This document shows, piece after piece, positions 1 to 7,083 of a stretch of 14,321 nucleotides of DNA. Source of the DNA: Desulfurococcales archaeon (lineage in GTDB: Archaea > Thermoproteota > Thermoprotei_A > Sulfolobales > NBVN01); the NCBI GenBank assembly GCA_021163585.1, contig JAGGTW010000081.1, positions 1-14,321 on the forward strand, given 5' to 3'. How positions within the stretch are numbered: position 1 is the first letter of the stretch; each line of letters begins with the position of its first letter. The notes under the pieces were generated by a model that did no database searches, was not told the origin of the DNA, and saw only the letters and a program-made list of their open reading frames with translations. Both the position numbers and the translations under genes were made by a program.

Positions 1-59
1 CTCAATTAGTAAGTGGTCTTTTAAATGATACCTGCTATAGCATCATCAACAGGAAGATT

Positions 60-3000
60 ATGATGCTGCTTAGACATCTGTGCCCTTTGTGCGGAGGCCC
101 AGTAAGTGAGAGTGAGTTAGGAAGGGGAGCACCCTGCAGTAAGTGTGCCAGAGCTATAAACTCCTTAGTAAGTGAGTCTGCCGTCAATACTAAGAGAGGC
201 CGCAAATCGGTTCTGGCAATCCATCAGGGTAATTCCTGCACAACCCTCGAGCCGATAGTTAAGGTAGTAGCTAGTGAGGAGCTGAGAGATTTTGAAAAGT
301 TCTTTAAAAGAACAACTGGGAAAACCTTTTGGTCTATTCAGAAGTCATGGGCTAAGAGAATGCTTTCAGGCGAGTCATTTGCCCTAATAGCTCCTACAGG
401 TGTGGGCAAGTCAACACTTCTACTTTCTTATGCTATATATAAAGCTAACAGAAAGAGTAAGGTGCTTTACATAGTGCCTACACGTGAGTTAATGAAGCAG
501 GTAGCAAGTAATATCACACACATGATCAGCACTAGCAAATCACTACTAAAGGAAATTAATGTATATACCTCAGACACGATCAAGAATGCAACCAAGGATG
601 AGTTGAGTACCCTAAGGCCTCCGTTCATAGCTGTATTGACACACGCTTTCATATTCAGAAATAAGAAAATGTTTGATAATGTGAGATTCGACTTAATAAT
701 TGTTGATGACTTCGACGCCCTTCTAAAGTCCTCCTCCCTAATAGACTTAATACTCAAGTGCTTAGGCATAAGTGAGGAGGCTATTAACCTAGCTAAAAAA
801 GTAATAAATCTAAAGTCCGAAGTACTATACTACAAGTACTTAGGTAATGAAGAAAAAACCAGTGAGTTACAGGACCAGCTATACGAAGTTAAGCTTCAGC
901 TAGCCAAGGAAATAAACTATGACGAAGTCGGGCAACTACTAATTGCGAGTGCTACTGGGAGGGCCAGGGGTACTAGGGTAAAGGTGCTGAGGGAGCTGCT
1001 GGGTTTTGAGGTAGGCTCAATAATGGATTATCTAAGGAATATTGTGGAAGCTAAGGAATTTATAGACAAAGTGAATTTAGCTAAGCTATTGAAAAAACTA
1101 CATGGAGGCACCCTACTATTCGTAAGCAGAGACCTAGGCATTAAGAAAGCAAGAGAACTAGTTAAGGAATTAGAGTATGCCGGAATTAGTGCGGCACTAG
1201 CCAACTCACGTAAAGCCCTTGACCTGCTAAGGAATGGTAAGGCCAGGGTTTTGGTTGGAGTTGCAACATACTATGGGATCTTAACCAGAGGAATTGATGA
1301 GCCACTCACAGTATACAACACGGTTTTCTTGGGAGTACCTAAATTTGAGGTAAACATCGACGCTATCCTACAGAACCCGAGGAGTTTAGTATCTATTATG
1401 TTAGGGCTTGCACATAGAGGTTACGTACTGAATGAAGATGAAAAAGAACTCATTCGCCGAATGAACAGACTGAGTCCGAGTAAAGTGAGGGTTTTGCAGC
1501 TGGCGCTGAGAACAGGATTTGAATTAAGCGATAAGCTAAACGAGATATTAAACCTGATTCTTAGAGTGATTCCCAAAGTGAGTAAGGCAGTAAAAGAGTA
1601 CGTTAATAAGGAGGGAAAGCTCGTTCTAGGTCACTACATCATAATCAAGAAGGGGAACACTTATGTTGCCCAAATACCTGATGTAATGACATACATTCAG
1701 GCCTCCGGACGATGTAGCAGGCTATACAAAGGTAGGATGACACTGGGACTCTCAATAATCCTTTATGAAGATGAGGACCTGCTACAGATATTTGAGAAGA
1801 AACTAAAGAGCTATGTTCCATCGTCTCAGCCAAAACCACTCACTGAACTAAACCTTAGTGAAATTAAGAAAAAACAGATTAAGTCGCGCTCTGAGGGCAG
1901 GGGAAAAGCAGATGTAGATAGAATAAAGTCTGCTCTAATCATAGTTGAGTCACCAACAAAAGCTAAAACCATAGCTAAGATGTTCGGTGCTCCCGGAAGA
2001 CGTTACATTGGAGACTACATAGCGTATGAGACAGTAATAAGCCATGGAGACAAAGTATACGTAGCTACAATAGCTCCAACATTAGGACATATACTTGACT
2101 TAGCCGTTGATGTAGGCATTCATGGCGTAAAACTAGAGGACAGTAAGATGGTTCCAGTTTATACTACAATAAAGAGATGCTATGAGTGCGGCTATCAATT
2201 TACGGATGAATCAAGTACTTGTCCTAGGTGCGGCTCTATTAGGATACGCAACAGCAAGAAGATCATTGATGCCTTAAGGAAGATATCACAGGAGGTTGAC
2301 GTTGTTATACTAGCTACAGACCCTGACGACGAGGGTGAAAAAATAGCTTACGATGTCTACTTGGTGCTGAGACCCTATACTAATAGCTTCATGCGCATAG
2401 AGTTCCACGAGGTTACGAGGACTGGATTACTTAAGGCTCTCACATCACCCAGAAACATCAGTATGAATAGAGTTAATGCACAGATAATACGAAGAGTTGA
2501 TGACAGGTTAGTTGGATTTGAGCTGAGCTCTGTACTTAAGGAACACTTCAGTAAGTACTGGCTCGGTGGCGGGAGAGTTCAGTCACCCGTTCTCGCATGG
2601 ATCACTGACAGATACCTTGAATATCTTAAGAACAGGGAGTACTTAATCGTAGCGCTACTTCCAGTCAAGAGCTTAAGGGTGAAGATGTTTGTAACTGATA
2701 AGGAAAAAGCTAGTAAGATTCTAGACTTAATCAGTAAGTCAGGAATTACGCTGCGGTTAGTGAATACTAAGGTAGCCGATGTCTCACCCAAACCTCCCTA
2801 TACAACTGATGCCCTACTCTTCGATGCCTCATACGTGCTCAAGCTGAGTCCAGGCAAGATCATGAGAGTGGCACAGGACTTATTTGAGCTAGGACTAATA
2901 ACCTATCACAGAACTGACTCCACGCACGTCTCAGCTGCTGGGGTTGAGATCGCTCGAGAACTCCTTCATTCCTTGGGGCACCTAAATAATTTTGTCCCGC

Positions 3001-3746
3001 GTAAATGGGGGTCCGAAGGAACACATGAATGCATTAGACCTACTAGACCCATAAAATCCCTTGATGAGCTGGATGTAGATTACGCAGTGCTAGCAAGATT
3101 TAATCTAACTTGGTACCACAAAAAACTGTACGAAATGATCACTGAAAGATTCTTAGCAAGCCAAATGAATAAGGCAAAAATAGAATTCAGCACATATGAT
3201 GTCTTAGTAGATGGTGTTAAGCTCACGTCCATAGAAGTGCCTACCAGAGTAATCGAACCTGGCTTCACTAAAGTAAGCAGTTTACGAGTATACGAAGAGT
3301 TGAGGAATAGACCTGAAGTCACACTTAGACCTGATGCCGTCAAATTGATTAGGTCATCGAAATCTAAGCTGTACACTACTTCCGACATAATAAGGCTGAT
3401 GAAGGAGAAGAACATTGGACGCCCCAGCACGTACGCTAAAGCCATAGATAATAACCTCAAGCACGGCTACATCATACTTTCTAAGAAATACATGTACTTG
3501 ATACCCACAAAATTAGGACTTGAAGTATCTGACTTCATTAAGAGTTACTACCCGGAACTAGCTAGTGAGAAAGCTACCAGAGAACTTGAGGAATTGATCG
3601 ATGTGGTCCGCGAAGGCATGCTAAACAGAAGTAAAGCCCTGACATACTTACTCAGCGACTTAATTAGTATTAGGACTAACTACTTAGTTAAGACAGTAAA
3701 TGCAGATTTAAGCACTAATGAGGAAGCTACAATAGCAGAAACCTGA
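60..3746 (+). CDS. rgy: Reverse gyrase (helicase-topoisomerase IA fusion)
   Basis: ATP-dependent introduction of positive supercoils into DNA; a hallmark protein of hyperthermophiles. At 1228 aa it has the normal full length. Visible in order: an N-terminal zinc finger (C8, C11, C26, C29); a helicase-like module with Walker A at about 113-119 (GVGKST), a DEAD-like box DDFD at 216-219 and a motif VI-like QASGRCSR at 547-554; then topoisomerase IA from about 620, with TOPRIM Glu630 in VESPTKAK, a second zinc finger (C707, C710, C721, C724), the metal-binding DPDDEGE at 754-760 and the catalytic Tyr949 in TYHRTDS. Both zinc fingers, both active sites and the C-terminus are intact, so it should be active. 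The start is the first of two adjacent ATGs; the finger begins at residue 8, so a much later start is unlikely. It is convergent with the Alba-like gene, with 34 bp between stop codons. Confidence 0.98.
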   Translation: MMLLRHLCPLCGGPVSESELGRGAPCSKCARAINSLVSESAVNTKRGRKSVLAIHQGNSCTTLEPIVKVVASEELRDFEKFFKRTTGKTFWSIQKSWAKRMLSGESFALIAPTGVGKSTLLLSYAIYKANRKSKVLYIVPTRELMKQVASNITHMISTSKSLLKEINVYTSDTIKNATKDELSTLRPPFIAVLTHAFIFRNKKMFDNVRFDLIIVDDFDALLKSSSLIDLILKCLGISEEAINLAKKVINLKSEVLYYKYLGNEEKTSELQDQLYEVKLQLAKEINYDEVGQLLIASATGRARGTRVKVLRELLGFEVGSIMDYLRNIVEAKEFIDKVNLAKLLKKLHGGTLLFVSRDLGIKKARELVKELEYAGISAALANSRKALDLLRNGKARVLVGVATYYGILTRGIDEPLTVYNTVFLGVPKFEVNIDAILQNPRSLVSIMLGLAHRGYVLNEDEKELIRRMNRLSPSKVRVLQLALRTGFELSDKLNEILNLILRVIPKVSKAVKEYVNKEGKLVLGHYIIIKKGNTYVAQIPDVMTYIQASGRCSRLYKGRMTLGLSIILYEDEDLLQIFEKKLKSYVPSSQPKPLTELNLSEIKKKQIKSRSEGRGKADVDRIKSALIIVESPTKAKTIAKMFGAPGRRYIGDYIAYETVISHGDKVYVATIAPTLGHILDLAVDVGIHGVKLEDSKMVPVYTTIKRCYECGYQFTDESSTCPRCGSIRIRNSKKIIDALRKISQEVDVVILATDPDDEGEKIAYDVYLVLRPYTNSFMRIEFHEVTRTGLLKALTSPRNISMNRVNAQIIRRVDDRLVGFELSSVLKEHFSKYWLGGGRVQSPVLAWITDRYLEYLKNREYLIVALLPVKSLRVKMFVTDKEKASKILDLISKSGITLRLVNTKVADVSPKPPYTTDALLFDASYVLKLSPGKIMRVAQDLFELGLITYHRTDSTHVSAAGVEIARELLHSLGHLNNFVPRKWGSEGTHECIRPTRPIKSLDELDVDYAVLARFNLTWYHKKLYEMITERFLASQMNKAKIEFSTYDVLVDGVKLTSIEVPTRVIEPGFTKVSSLRVYEELRNRPEVTLRPDAVKLIRSSKSKLYTTSDIIRLMKEKNIGRPSTYAKAIDNNLKHGYIILSKKYMYLIPTKLGLEVSDFIKSYYPELASEKATRELEELIDVVREGMLNRSKALTYLLSDLISIRTNYLVKTVNADLSTNEEATIAET

Positions 3747-3780
3747 GAGCAATGTTACTTAGTTCGCACTAACTCACACT

Positions 3781-4059
3781 TTAAATTAATTTCTCAATAG
3801 TTATTTCGATGAATGAAACAAGTTTACCTCTCCTATCCTCACTGCCTATCCTAACATTCTCGAGTTTAATCACGTCACCCATCCGATCTCTAACGGCGTT
3901 GTATACTGCTACTGCTTTAGAGATTTTATCTCCTTTACCCTTAATGATTATCCTCTTGACACCCTGGTTAAAGAGTATGGCTATCGAGACTATGTAGTCA
4001 GCTATTGGCTTATTACCTATTGTTATTCTGCTCTCCTCGCTCAATTCTTTTACCCCCAT
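3781..4059 (-). CDS. albA: Alba-family DNA/RNA-binding chromatin protein, Alba2-like
   Basis: Small dimeric nucleic-acid-binding protein that coats DNA and binds RNA in archaea. The 92-aa length is normal. Family marks are the N-terminal IGNKPIADYI strand-helix region, LFNQG, an IKGKGDKISKAV core and the late VRIGSE motif followed by RR. By comparison from memory, the LFNQG / VYN / DRxGD / NVxxGSE pattern looks closer to Sulfolobus Alba2 than to Alba1. Asn16 stands where Alba1 has the acetylatable Lys16, while Lys17 is kept. Alba2 is known to form heterodimers with Alba1, which would have to be encoded elsewhere. A strong TATA box centred about 26 bp upstream of the start predicts a leaderless mRNA. 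The family call is firm; the Alba2 subtype is inference. Confidence 0.93.
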   Translation of the reverse strand: MGVKELSEESRITIGNKPIADYIVSIAILFNQGVKRIIIKGKGDKISKAVAVYNAVRDRMGDVIKLENVRIGSEDRRGKLVSFIEITIEKLI

Positions 4060-4076
4060 AACTGAATGACACAGTT

Positions 4077-4089
4077 ATAATATAAAAGA
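4077..4089 (-). promoter_or_regulatory. TATA box for the Alba-like gene, leaderless geometry
   Basis: Read on the minus strand this is CTTTTATATTAT. Its centre lies about 26 nt before the ATG at 4059, the usual archaeal TATA-to-start-site spacing, so transcription should begin at or next to the start codon. Confidence 0.6.
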
Positions 4090-4302
4090 ATAATCTTGGC
4101 TAGCATAGCTTTAACCTAGCAGCCATAGTGTGATTTTAACCTAAAGTAATCGCTCCACATGAACTCTGTTGTAATGTGTGAAAGCATTACTACAGGAGGT
4201 ATAATTTAAGTTTAAGTGTCATGTCTTAAGCTATAAACACCTAAAGAATGAAATCTAGTGGCTGAAGGTGCTTTAAAATCGACTTACACTATGGCATATA
4301 AG

Positions 4303-4312
4303 CTTATATATA
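4303..4312 (+). promoter_or_regulatory. TATA box for the LSm gene
   Basis: CTTATATATA, centred about 40 bp before the ATG. A start site 26 nt downstream would give a leader of roughly 14 nt that just includes the Shine-Dalgarno GAGGT at 4336-4340. The rest of the 288-bp Alba-LSm spacer has a 6-bp inverted repeat (4171-4176 with 4185-4190) and an orphan AGGAGGT at 4194-4200 with no usable start codon after it. Confidence 0.6.
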
Positions 4313-4347
4313 GACACATGTCATGAATAAATGACGAGGTAGTAAAG

Positions 4348-4596
4348 ATGATGTCGACAAGAATGGAAAGCCCTCTAAGAACACTGCGGTCCTCAATAAA
4401 TAAGGACGTCCTAGTTAGGGTTAAGGACGGTAATGCTTACTATGGAAGACTAATAATGACTGATGCCACAATGAACGTTGTGATGACAGAGTGTGAGGAA
4501 CTTCATTATGAGTCAGACGAACCTGTGGCTAAGTACGGTACTGTCCTAATTAGGGGGAGTCAGATTCTCTATATTGTAGTTGATTTCAAGAAGTAA
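4348..4596 (+). CDS. Archaeal Sm-like protein (SmAP/LSm)
   Basis: Forms a ring-shaped oligomer that binds U-rich RNA; a core archaeal RNA-binding protein. In this 82-aa sequence the Sm1 motif runs from about 20 to 46, with Gly33 and the Asp39-x-x-x-Asn43 RNA-binding loop. The Sm2 motif is at about 65-77 and contains the diagnostic Ile68-Arg69-Gly70. Asp39, Asn43 and Arg69 are the standard uridine-pocket residues, so RNA binding should be intact. The ATG at 4348 has a GAGGT Shine-Dalgarno 7 nt upstream; ATGs at 4351 and 4363 are alternative starts that would only trim the disordered N-terminus. In many archaea the SmAP gene is followed by ribosomal protein L37e; here it is followed by S-adenosylmethionine synthetase after a spacer of about 120 bp with its own promoter-like sequence. 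Confidence 0.96.
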   Translation: MMSTRMESPLRTLRSSINKDVLVRVKDGNAYYGRLIMTDATMNVVMTECEELHYESDEPVAKYGTVLIRGSQILYIVVDFKK

Positions 4597-4680
4597 TTGA
4601 ATACACCTTATAAGTTTTAGAGTCTTAAAAATCATTATGTTTCCCTGCCTAACTAGTACTATTACATACGATAGATAAAG

Positions 4681-4688
4681 CTTTAATT
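4681..4688 (+). promoter_or_regulatory. Probable TATA box for S-adenosylmethionine synthetase
   Basis: CTTTAATT in an AT-rich stretch, centred about 36 bp before the ATG at 4721. The predicted leader is about 10 nt. This is a weak match supported mainly by position. Confidence 0.4.
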
Positions 4689-4720
4689 CAACAACATCCC
4701 CACTCATATAGGTATGCGCC

Positions 4721-5941
4721 ATGGCGAGAAATATCTTTATTGAAGCGGTAGGCTGGACACCTGTAGAAGAGCAGCATATTGAGCTAGTTGAAAGAAAGGG
4801 ACTAGGACATCCCGACTTTATTGCTGACTCGGCAGCTGAAGTGGCTAGCGTAGCTCTTTCAAAGTACTATTTAGAGAAATACCAGGTCATACTACATCAT
4901 AACCTAGATAAGGTGCTTCTTGTTGGGGGGCAAGCTAACCCCACTCTTGGCGGAGGTGAAGTACTGCACCCGATCTACATTATAATTTCCGGAAGAGCTA
5001 CAGAGTATGTTGTGAGAGGTAACTCAATTGAGCGTATTCCTGTAGGTACAATAGTAACTAACGCAGTTAAGGACTGGATAAGAAAGAATTTTAGGTTCCT
5101 GGATCCAGACAGGCATGTTATTATCGATTACATGATCCGGGGTGGTAGCTCAGACTTAGTCAAGACTTTTGAGCTAGGAGTTAAAAGCAGACCTTTAGCT
5201 AATGACACGAGTTTTGGAATTTGCTTTGCTCCATTATCAACTCTAGAAAAGCTAGTCTTAGAGACCGAGAACTACTTAAATTCAAGATCATTTAAGGAAA
5301 CCATACCTGAGGTGGGAGAGGATATAAAGGTCATGGGCTTACGCATAGGTAAAAAAATAAAACTTACTATAGCAGCGGCAATGATTTCAGGACTTATACC
5401 TGACGTAGACCACTACATTTCAGTCAAAGAGGAGGTCACTAATAAAATCAGGGACTTAGTAGTAAAGATCGCACCAGAGTATGAAGTTGAGGTATTCTTA
5501 AACACTGCGGATAGACCTGAAAACGGTGTTCTCTACTTGACCGTAACTGGTACCTCTGCGGAACACGGAGATGACGGCATGACAGGAAGGGGAAACCGAG
5601 TTAATGGATTAATAACCCCGATGAGGCCTATGAGTCTCGAAGCAACAGCTGGTAAAAACCCTGTCAGCCACGTAGGCAAGCTTTACAATGTGCTAGCAAG
5701 AAAAATAGCTGAGAGAATTATCAGAGAAGTACCAAAAATCAGAGAGGTATACGTGGAGTTGCTTTCACAGATAGGGCAACCGATAGACCAGCCGCTAGTG
5801 GCCTCCGCTAAGGTATTATTAAATGAGGGAGTCACGCTACAGTCAGTTAAGTCTGACGTTGAAGGTATTATTGGGGAGGAACTCGAAGATATAACTAAAT
5901 TAACAGAAAAAATAGTGGAGATGCAGGAACAGCTGTTTTAG
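4721..5941 (+). CDS. mat: S-adenosylmethionine synthetase, archaeal type
   Basis: Makes S-adenosylmethionine, the cell's methyl donor, from methionine and ATP. The 406-aa length and the absence of the bacterial MetK layout mark it as the archaeal family. Visible motifs are ERKGLGHPD at about 24-32, a glycine-rich LGGGEVLHP near 76-84, and the strongly conserved block from about 277, GTSAEHGDDGMTGRGNRVNG, continuing into PMRPMSLEATAGKNP. All family blocks appear intact. The ATG at 4721 is chosen because an ATG seven bases earlier is out of frame and the N-terminal sequence matches the family from its first residues. It stands alone as a transcription unit, although a candidate guide RNA begins about 20 nt after its stop. 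Its product feeds methylation reactions, including those directed by C/D box RNAs. Confidence 0.97.
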   Translation: MARNIFIEAVGWTPVEEQHIELVERKGLGHPDFIADSAAEVASVALSKYYLEKYQVILHHNLDKVLLVGGQANPTLGGGEVLHPIYIIISGRATEYVVRGNSIERIPVGTIVTNAVKDWIRKNFRFLDPDRHVIIDYMIRGGSSDLVKTFELGVKSRPLANDTSFGICFAPLSTLEKLVLETENYLNSRSFKETIPEVGEDIKVMGLRIGKKIKLTIAAAMISGLIPDVDHYISVKEEVTNKIRDLVVKIAPEYEVEVFLNTADRPENGVLYLTVTGTSAEHGDDGMTGRGNRVNGLITPMRPMSLEATAGKNPVSHVGKLYNVLARKIAERIIREVPKIREVYVELLSQIGQPIDQPLVASAKVLLNEGVTLQSVKSDVEGIIGEELEDITKLTEKIVEMQEQLF

Positions 5942-5960
5942 TTTGTGTAATTAAACATCT

Positions 5961-6010
5961 ATGATGTATGAAACCGGGTCTGATGAATGTGATGATGGGT
6001 CGGTGACTGA
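5961..6010 (+). ncRNA. Candidate C/D box guide sRNA A
   Basis: Read 5' to 3': C box ATGATGT (5961-5967, one mismatch to RTGATGA), a 12-nt guide, D' box CTGA (5980-5983), a 5-nt spacer, C' box GTGATGA (5989-5995, perfect), an 11-nt guide, D box CTGA (6007-6010). These spacings are those of archaeal 2'-O-methylation guide RNAs that assemble with L7Ae, Nop5 and fibrillarin. The D' guide (5968-5979) would pair with ACCCGGUUUCAU and the D guide (5996-6006) with UCACCGACCCA; I could not place either target. The flanking terminal stem is weak. It begins just after the S-adenosylmethionine synthetase stop, so it could be processed from that mRNA. The box arrangement is seen; the function is inferred. 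Confidence 0.5.
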
Positions 6011-6165
6011 GAACACGTATTTTTATCTACATCTATGCACGTACTATGTACAGAAATTATTAAGTTACTTGGTGATTCATTATTAGAGACTAAATAAACC
6101 TGAGCTCTTACATTAAGATTAATAACTACTTACGATGTTAAGGTCATGGAGTAAGGGACGTACAT

Positions 6166-7083
6166 ATGGTGACCACACTTGCGAGGGTTTACAAGTCACT
6201 AGACAGTGCCGACTTTAGAATTCTACTAGTACTTGACTCCCTGCTGGGCAAATTCGAATTCGTCCCTTTAGAAGTAATTGAAAGGAAATGCAATTTAAGT
6301 CCTAAGGAGTTATTGCGAAAGCTGGATAAGTTACATAAGCTAAAGGTCATCAAAAGAGCAACTGCGCCTAGAATTAGCTATAAGCTAACGTACTTAGGCC
6401 TTGACTGCATCGCCCTTCATCTACTGGTAAAGAAAGATGTAATTGCATTCCTAGGTAATAAGGCAGGCATGGGTAAGGAAAGCGAGATATACTTAGCTAA
6501 AACTCCCAGCGGACGTCTCGTTGCTGTAAAATTCTATAAAATAGGTAGAATAAGCTTCCAGAGGGTTAAGAGGGTACGTTCATACGTTGTAGATGAGAGC
6601 AACTGGCTCATCAGATCAAAAATAGCTGCTGAAAGAGAGTATAATGCCTTAAAGGAACTAATGAAATACACGCCCTATGTGCCTGGCGTGTGGGGCTGGA
6701 GTAAACACTCAGTAGTTATAGATTACATAGAGGGTATAGAGCTGTACAAGTACAGGGACGCATTCGACCCATTAGGCATTCTAGCAAAAATACTATCAGT
6801 CATTCGAGAAGCTTACTTAAAGCTTGGCATAGTTCATGGTGACCTAAGCGAGTATAACATTATAGTACGTGTAGGGGATGTAGAGATACCATTTATCATT
6901 GACTGGCCTCAGTACGTCTACAAGGAAGATCTGCAATCAATGTTTTACTTAAAACGTGATGTAGAATACATCATTAAGTTCTTTAAACGGCGATACAGAA
7001 CTACACTAGATCCCGAAGTTGCCCTTAGGTATGTGACGGGGAGAATTAATGAACTCTCACTGGAAGGCAGTAGTAGGAGTTGA
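6166..7083 (+). CDS. rio2: RIO2-type atypical serine kinase/ATPase
   Basis: RIO2 acts in late maturation of the small ribosomal subunit. The 305-aa protein begins with a winged-helix domain (about 1-90) characteristic of RIO2 rather than RIO1. The kinase core follows: phosphate loop GKESEIY at 103-109, catalytic Lys122 in AVKFYK, the catalytic loop HGDLSEYN at 224-231 with Asp226 and Asn231, and metal-binding Asp246 in IDWPQ. All catalytic residues are present. The ATG at 6166 is the first in frame after a stop, and the winged helix starts close behind it. No strong Shine-Dalgarno is visible. The 3' end overlaps the start of the DUF460 gene by 35 bp, implying coupled expression. Confidence 0.96.
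   Translation: MVTTLARVYKSLDSADFRILLVLDSLLGKFEFVPLEVIERKCNLSPKELLRKLDKLHKLKVIKRATAPRISYKLTYLGLDCIALHLLVKKDVIAFLGNKAGMGKESEIYLAKTPSGRLVAVKFYKIGRISFQRVKRVRSYVVDESNWLIRSKIAAEREYNALKELMKYTPYVPGVWGWSKHSVVIDYIEGIELYKYRDAFDPLGILAKILSVIREAYLKLGIVHGDLSEYNIIVRVGDVEIPFIIDWPQYVYKEDLQSMFYLKRDVEYIIKFFKRRYRTTLDPEVALRYVTGRINELSLEGSSRS
7038..7043 (+). promoter_or_regulatory. Ribosome binding site for the DUF460 gene inside the RIO2 gene
   Basis: GGGGAG ends 5 nt before the ATG at 7049, still within RIO2 codons. It supports the overlapping start and translational coupling of the two genes. Confidence 0.6.

Noticed and set aside
41..50. GATGATG on the minus strand as a possible C box
   Set aside because: No D box is reachable before the window edge, so a guide RNA cannot be supported.
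3080..3460. 126-codon antisense frame inside reverse gyrase, and similar antisense frames inside DUF460 and other genes
   Set aside because: They lie opposite well-conserved protein families and show no family motif; typical shadow frames.
4159..4209. 16-codon frame MNSVVMCESITTGGII between Alba and LSm, with AGGAGGT inside it
   Set aside because: Too short and without its own ribosome binding site; no start codon follows the AGGAGGT at usable distance before a stop.
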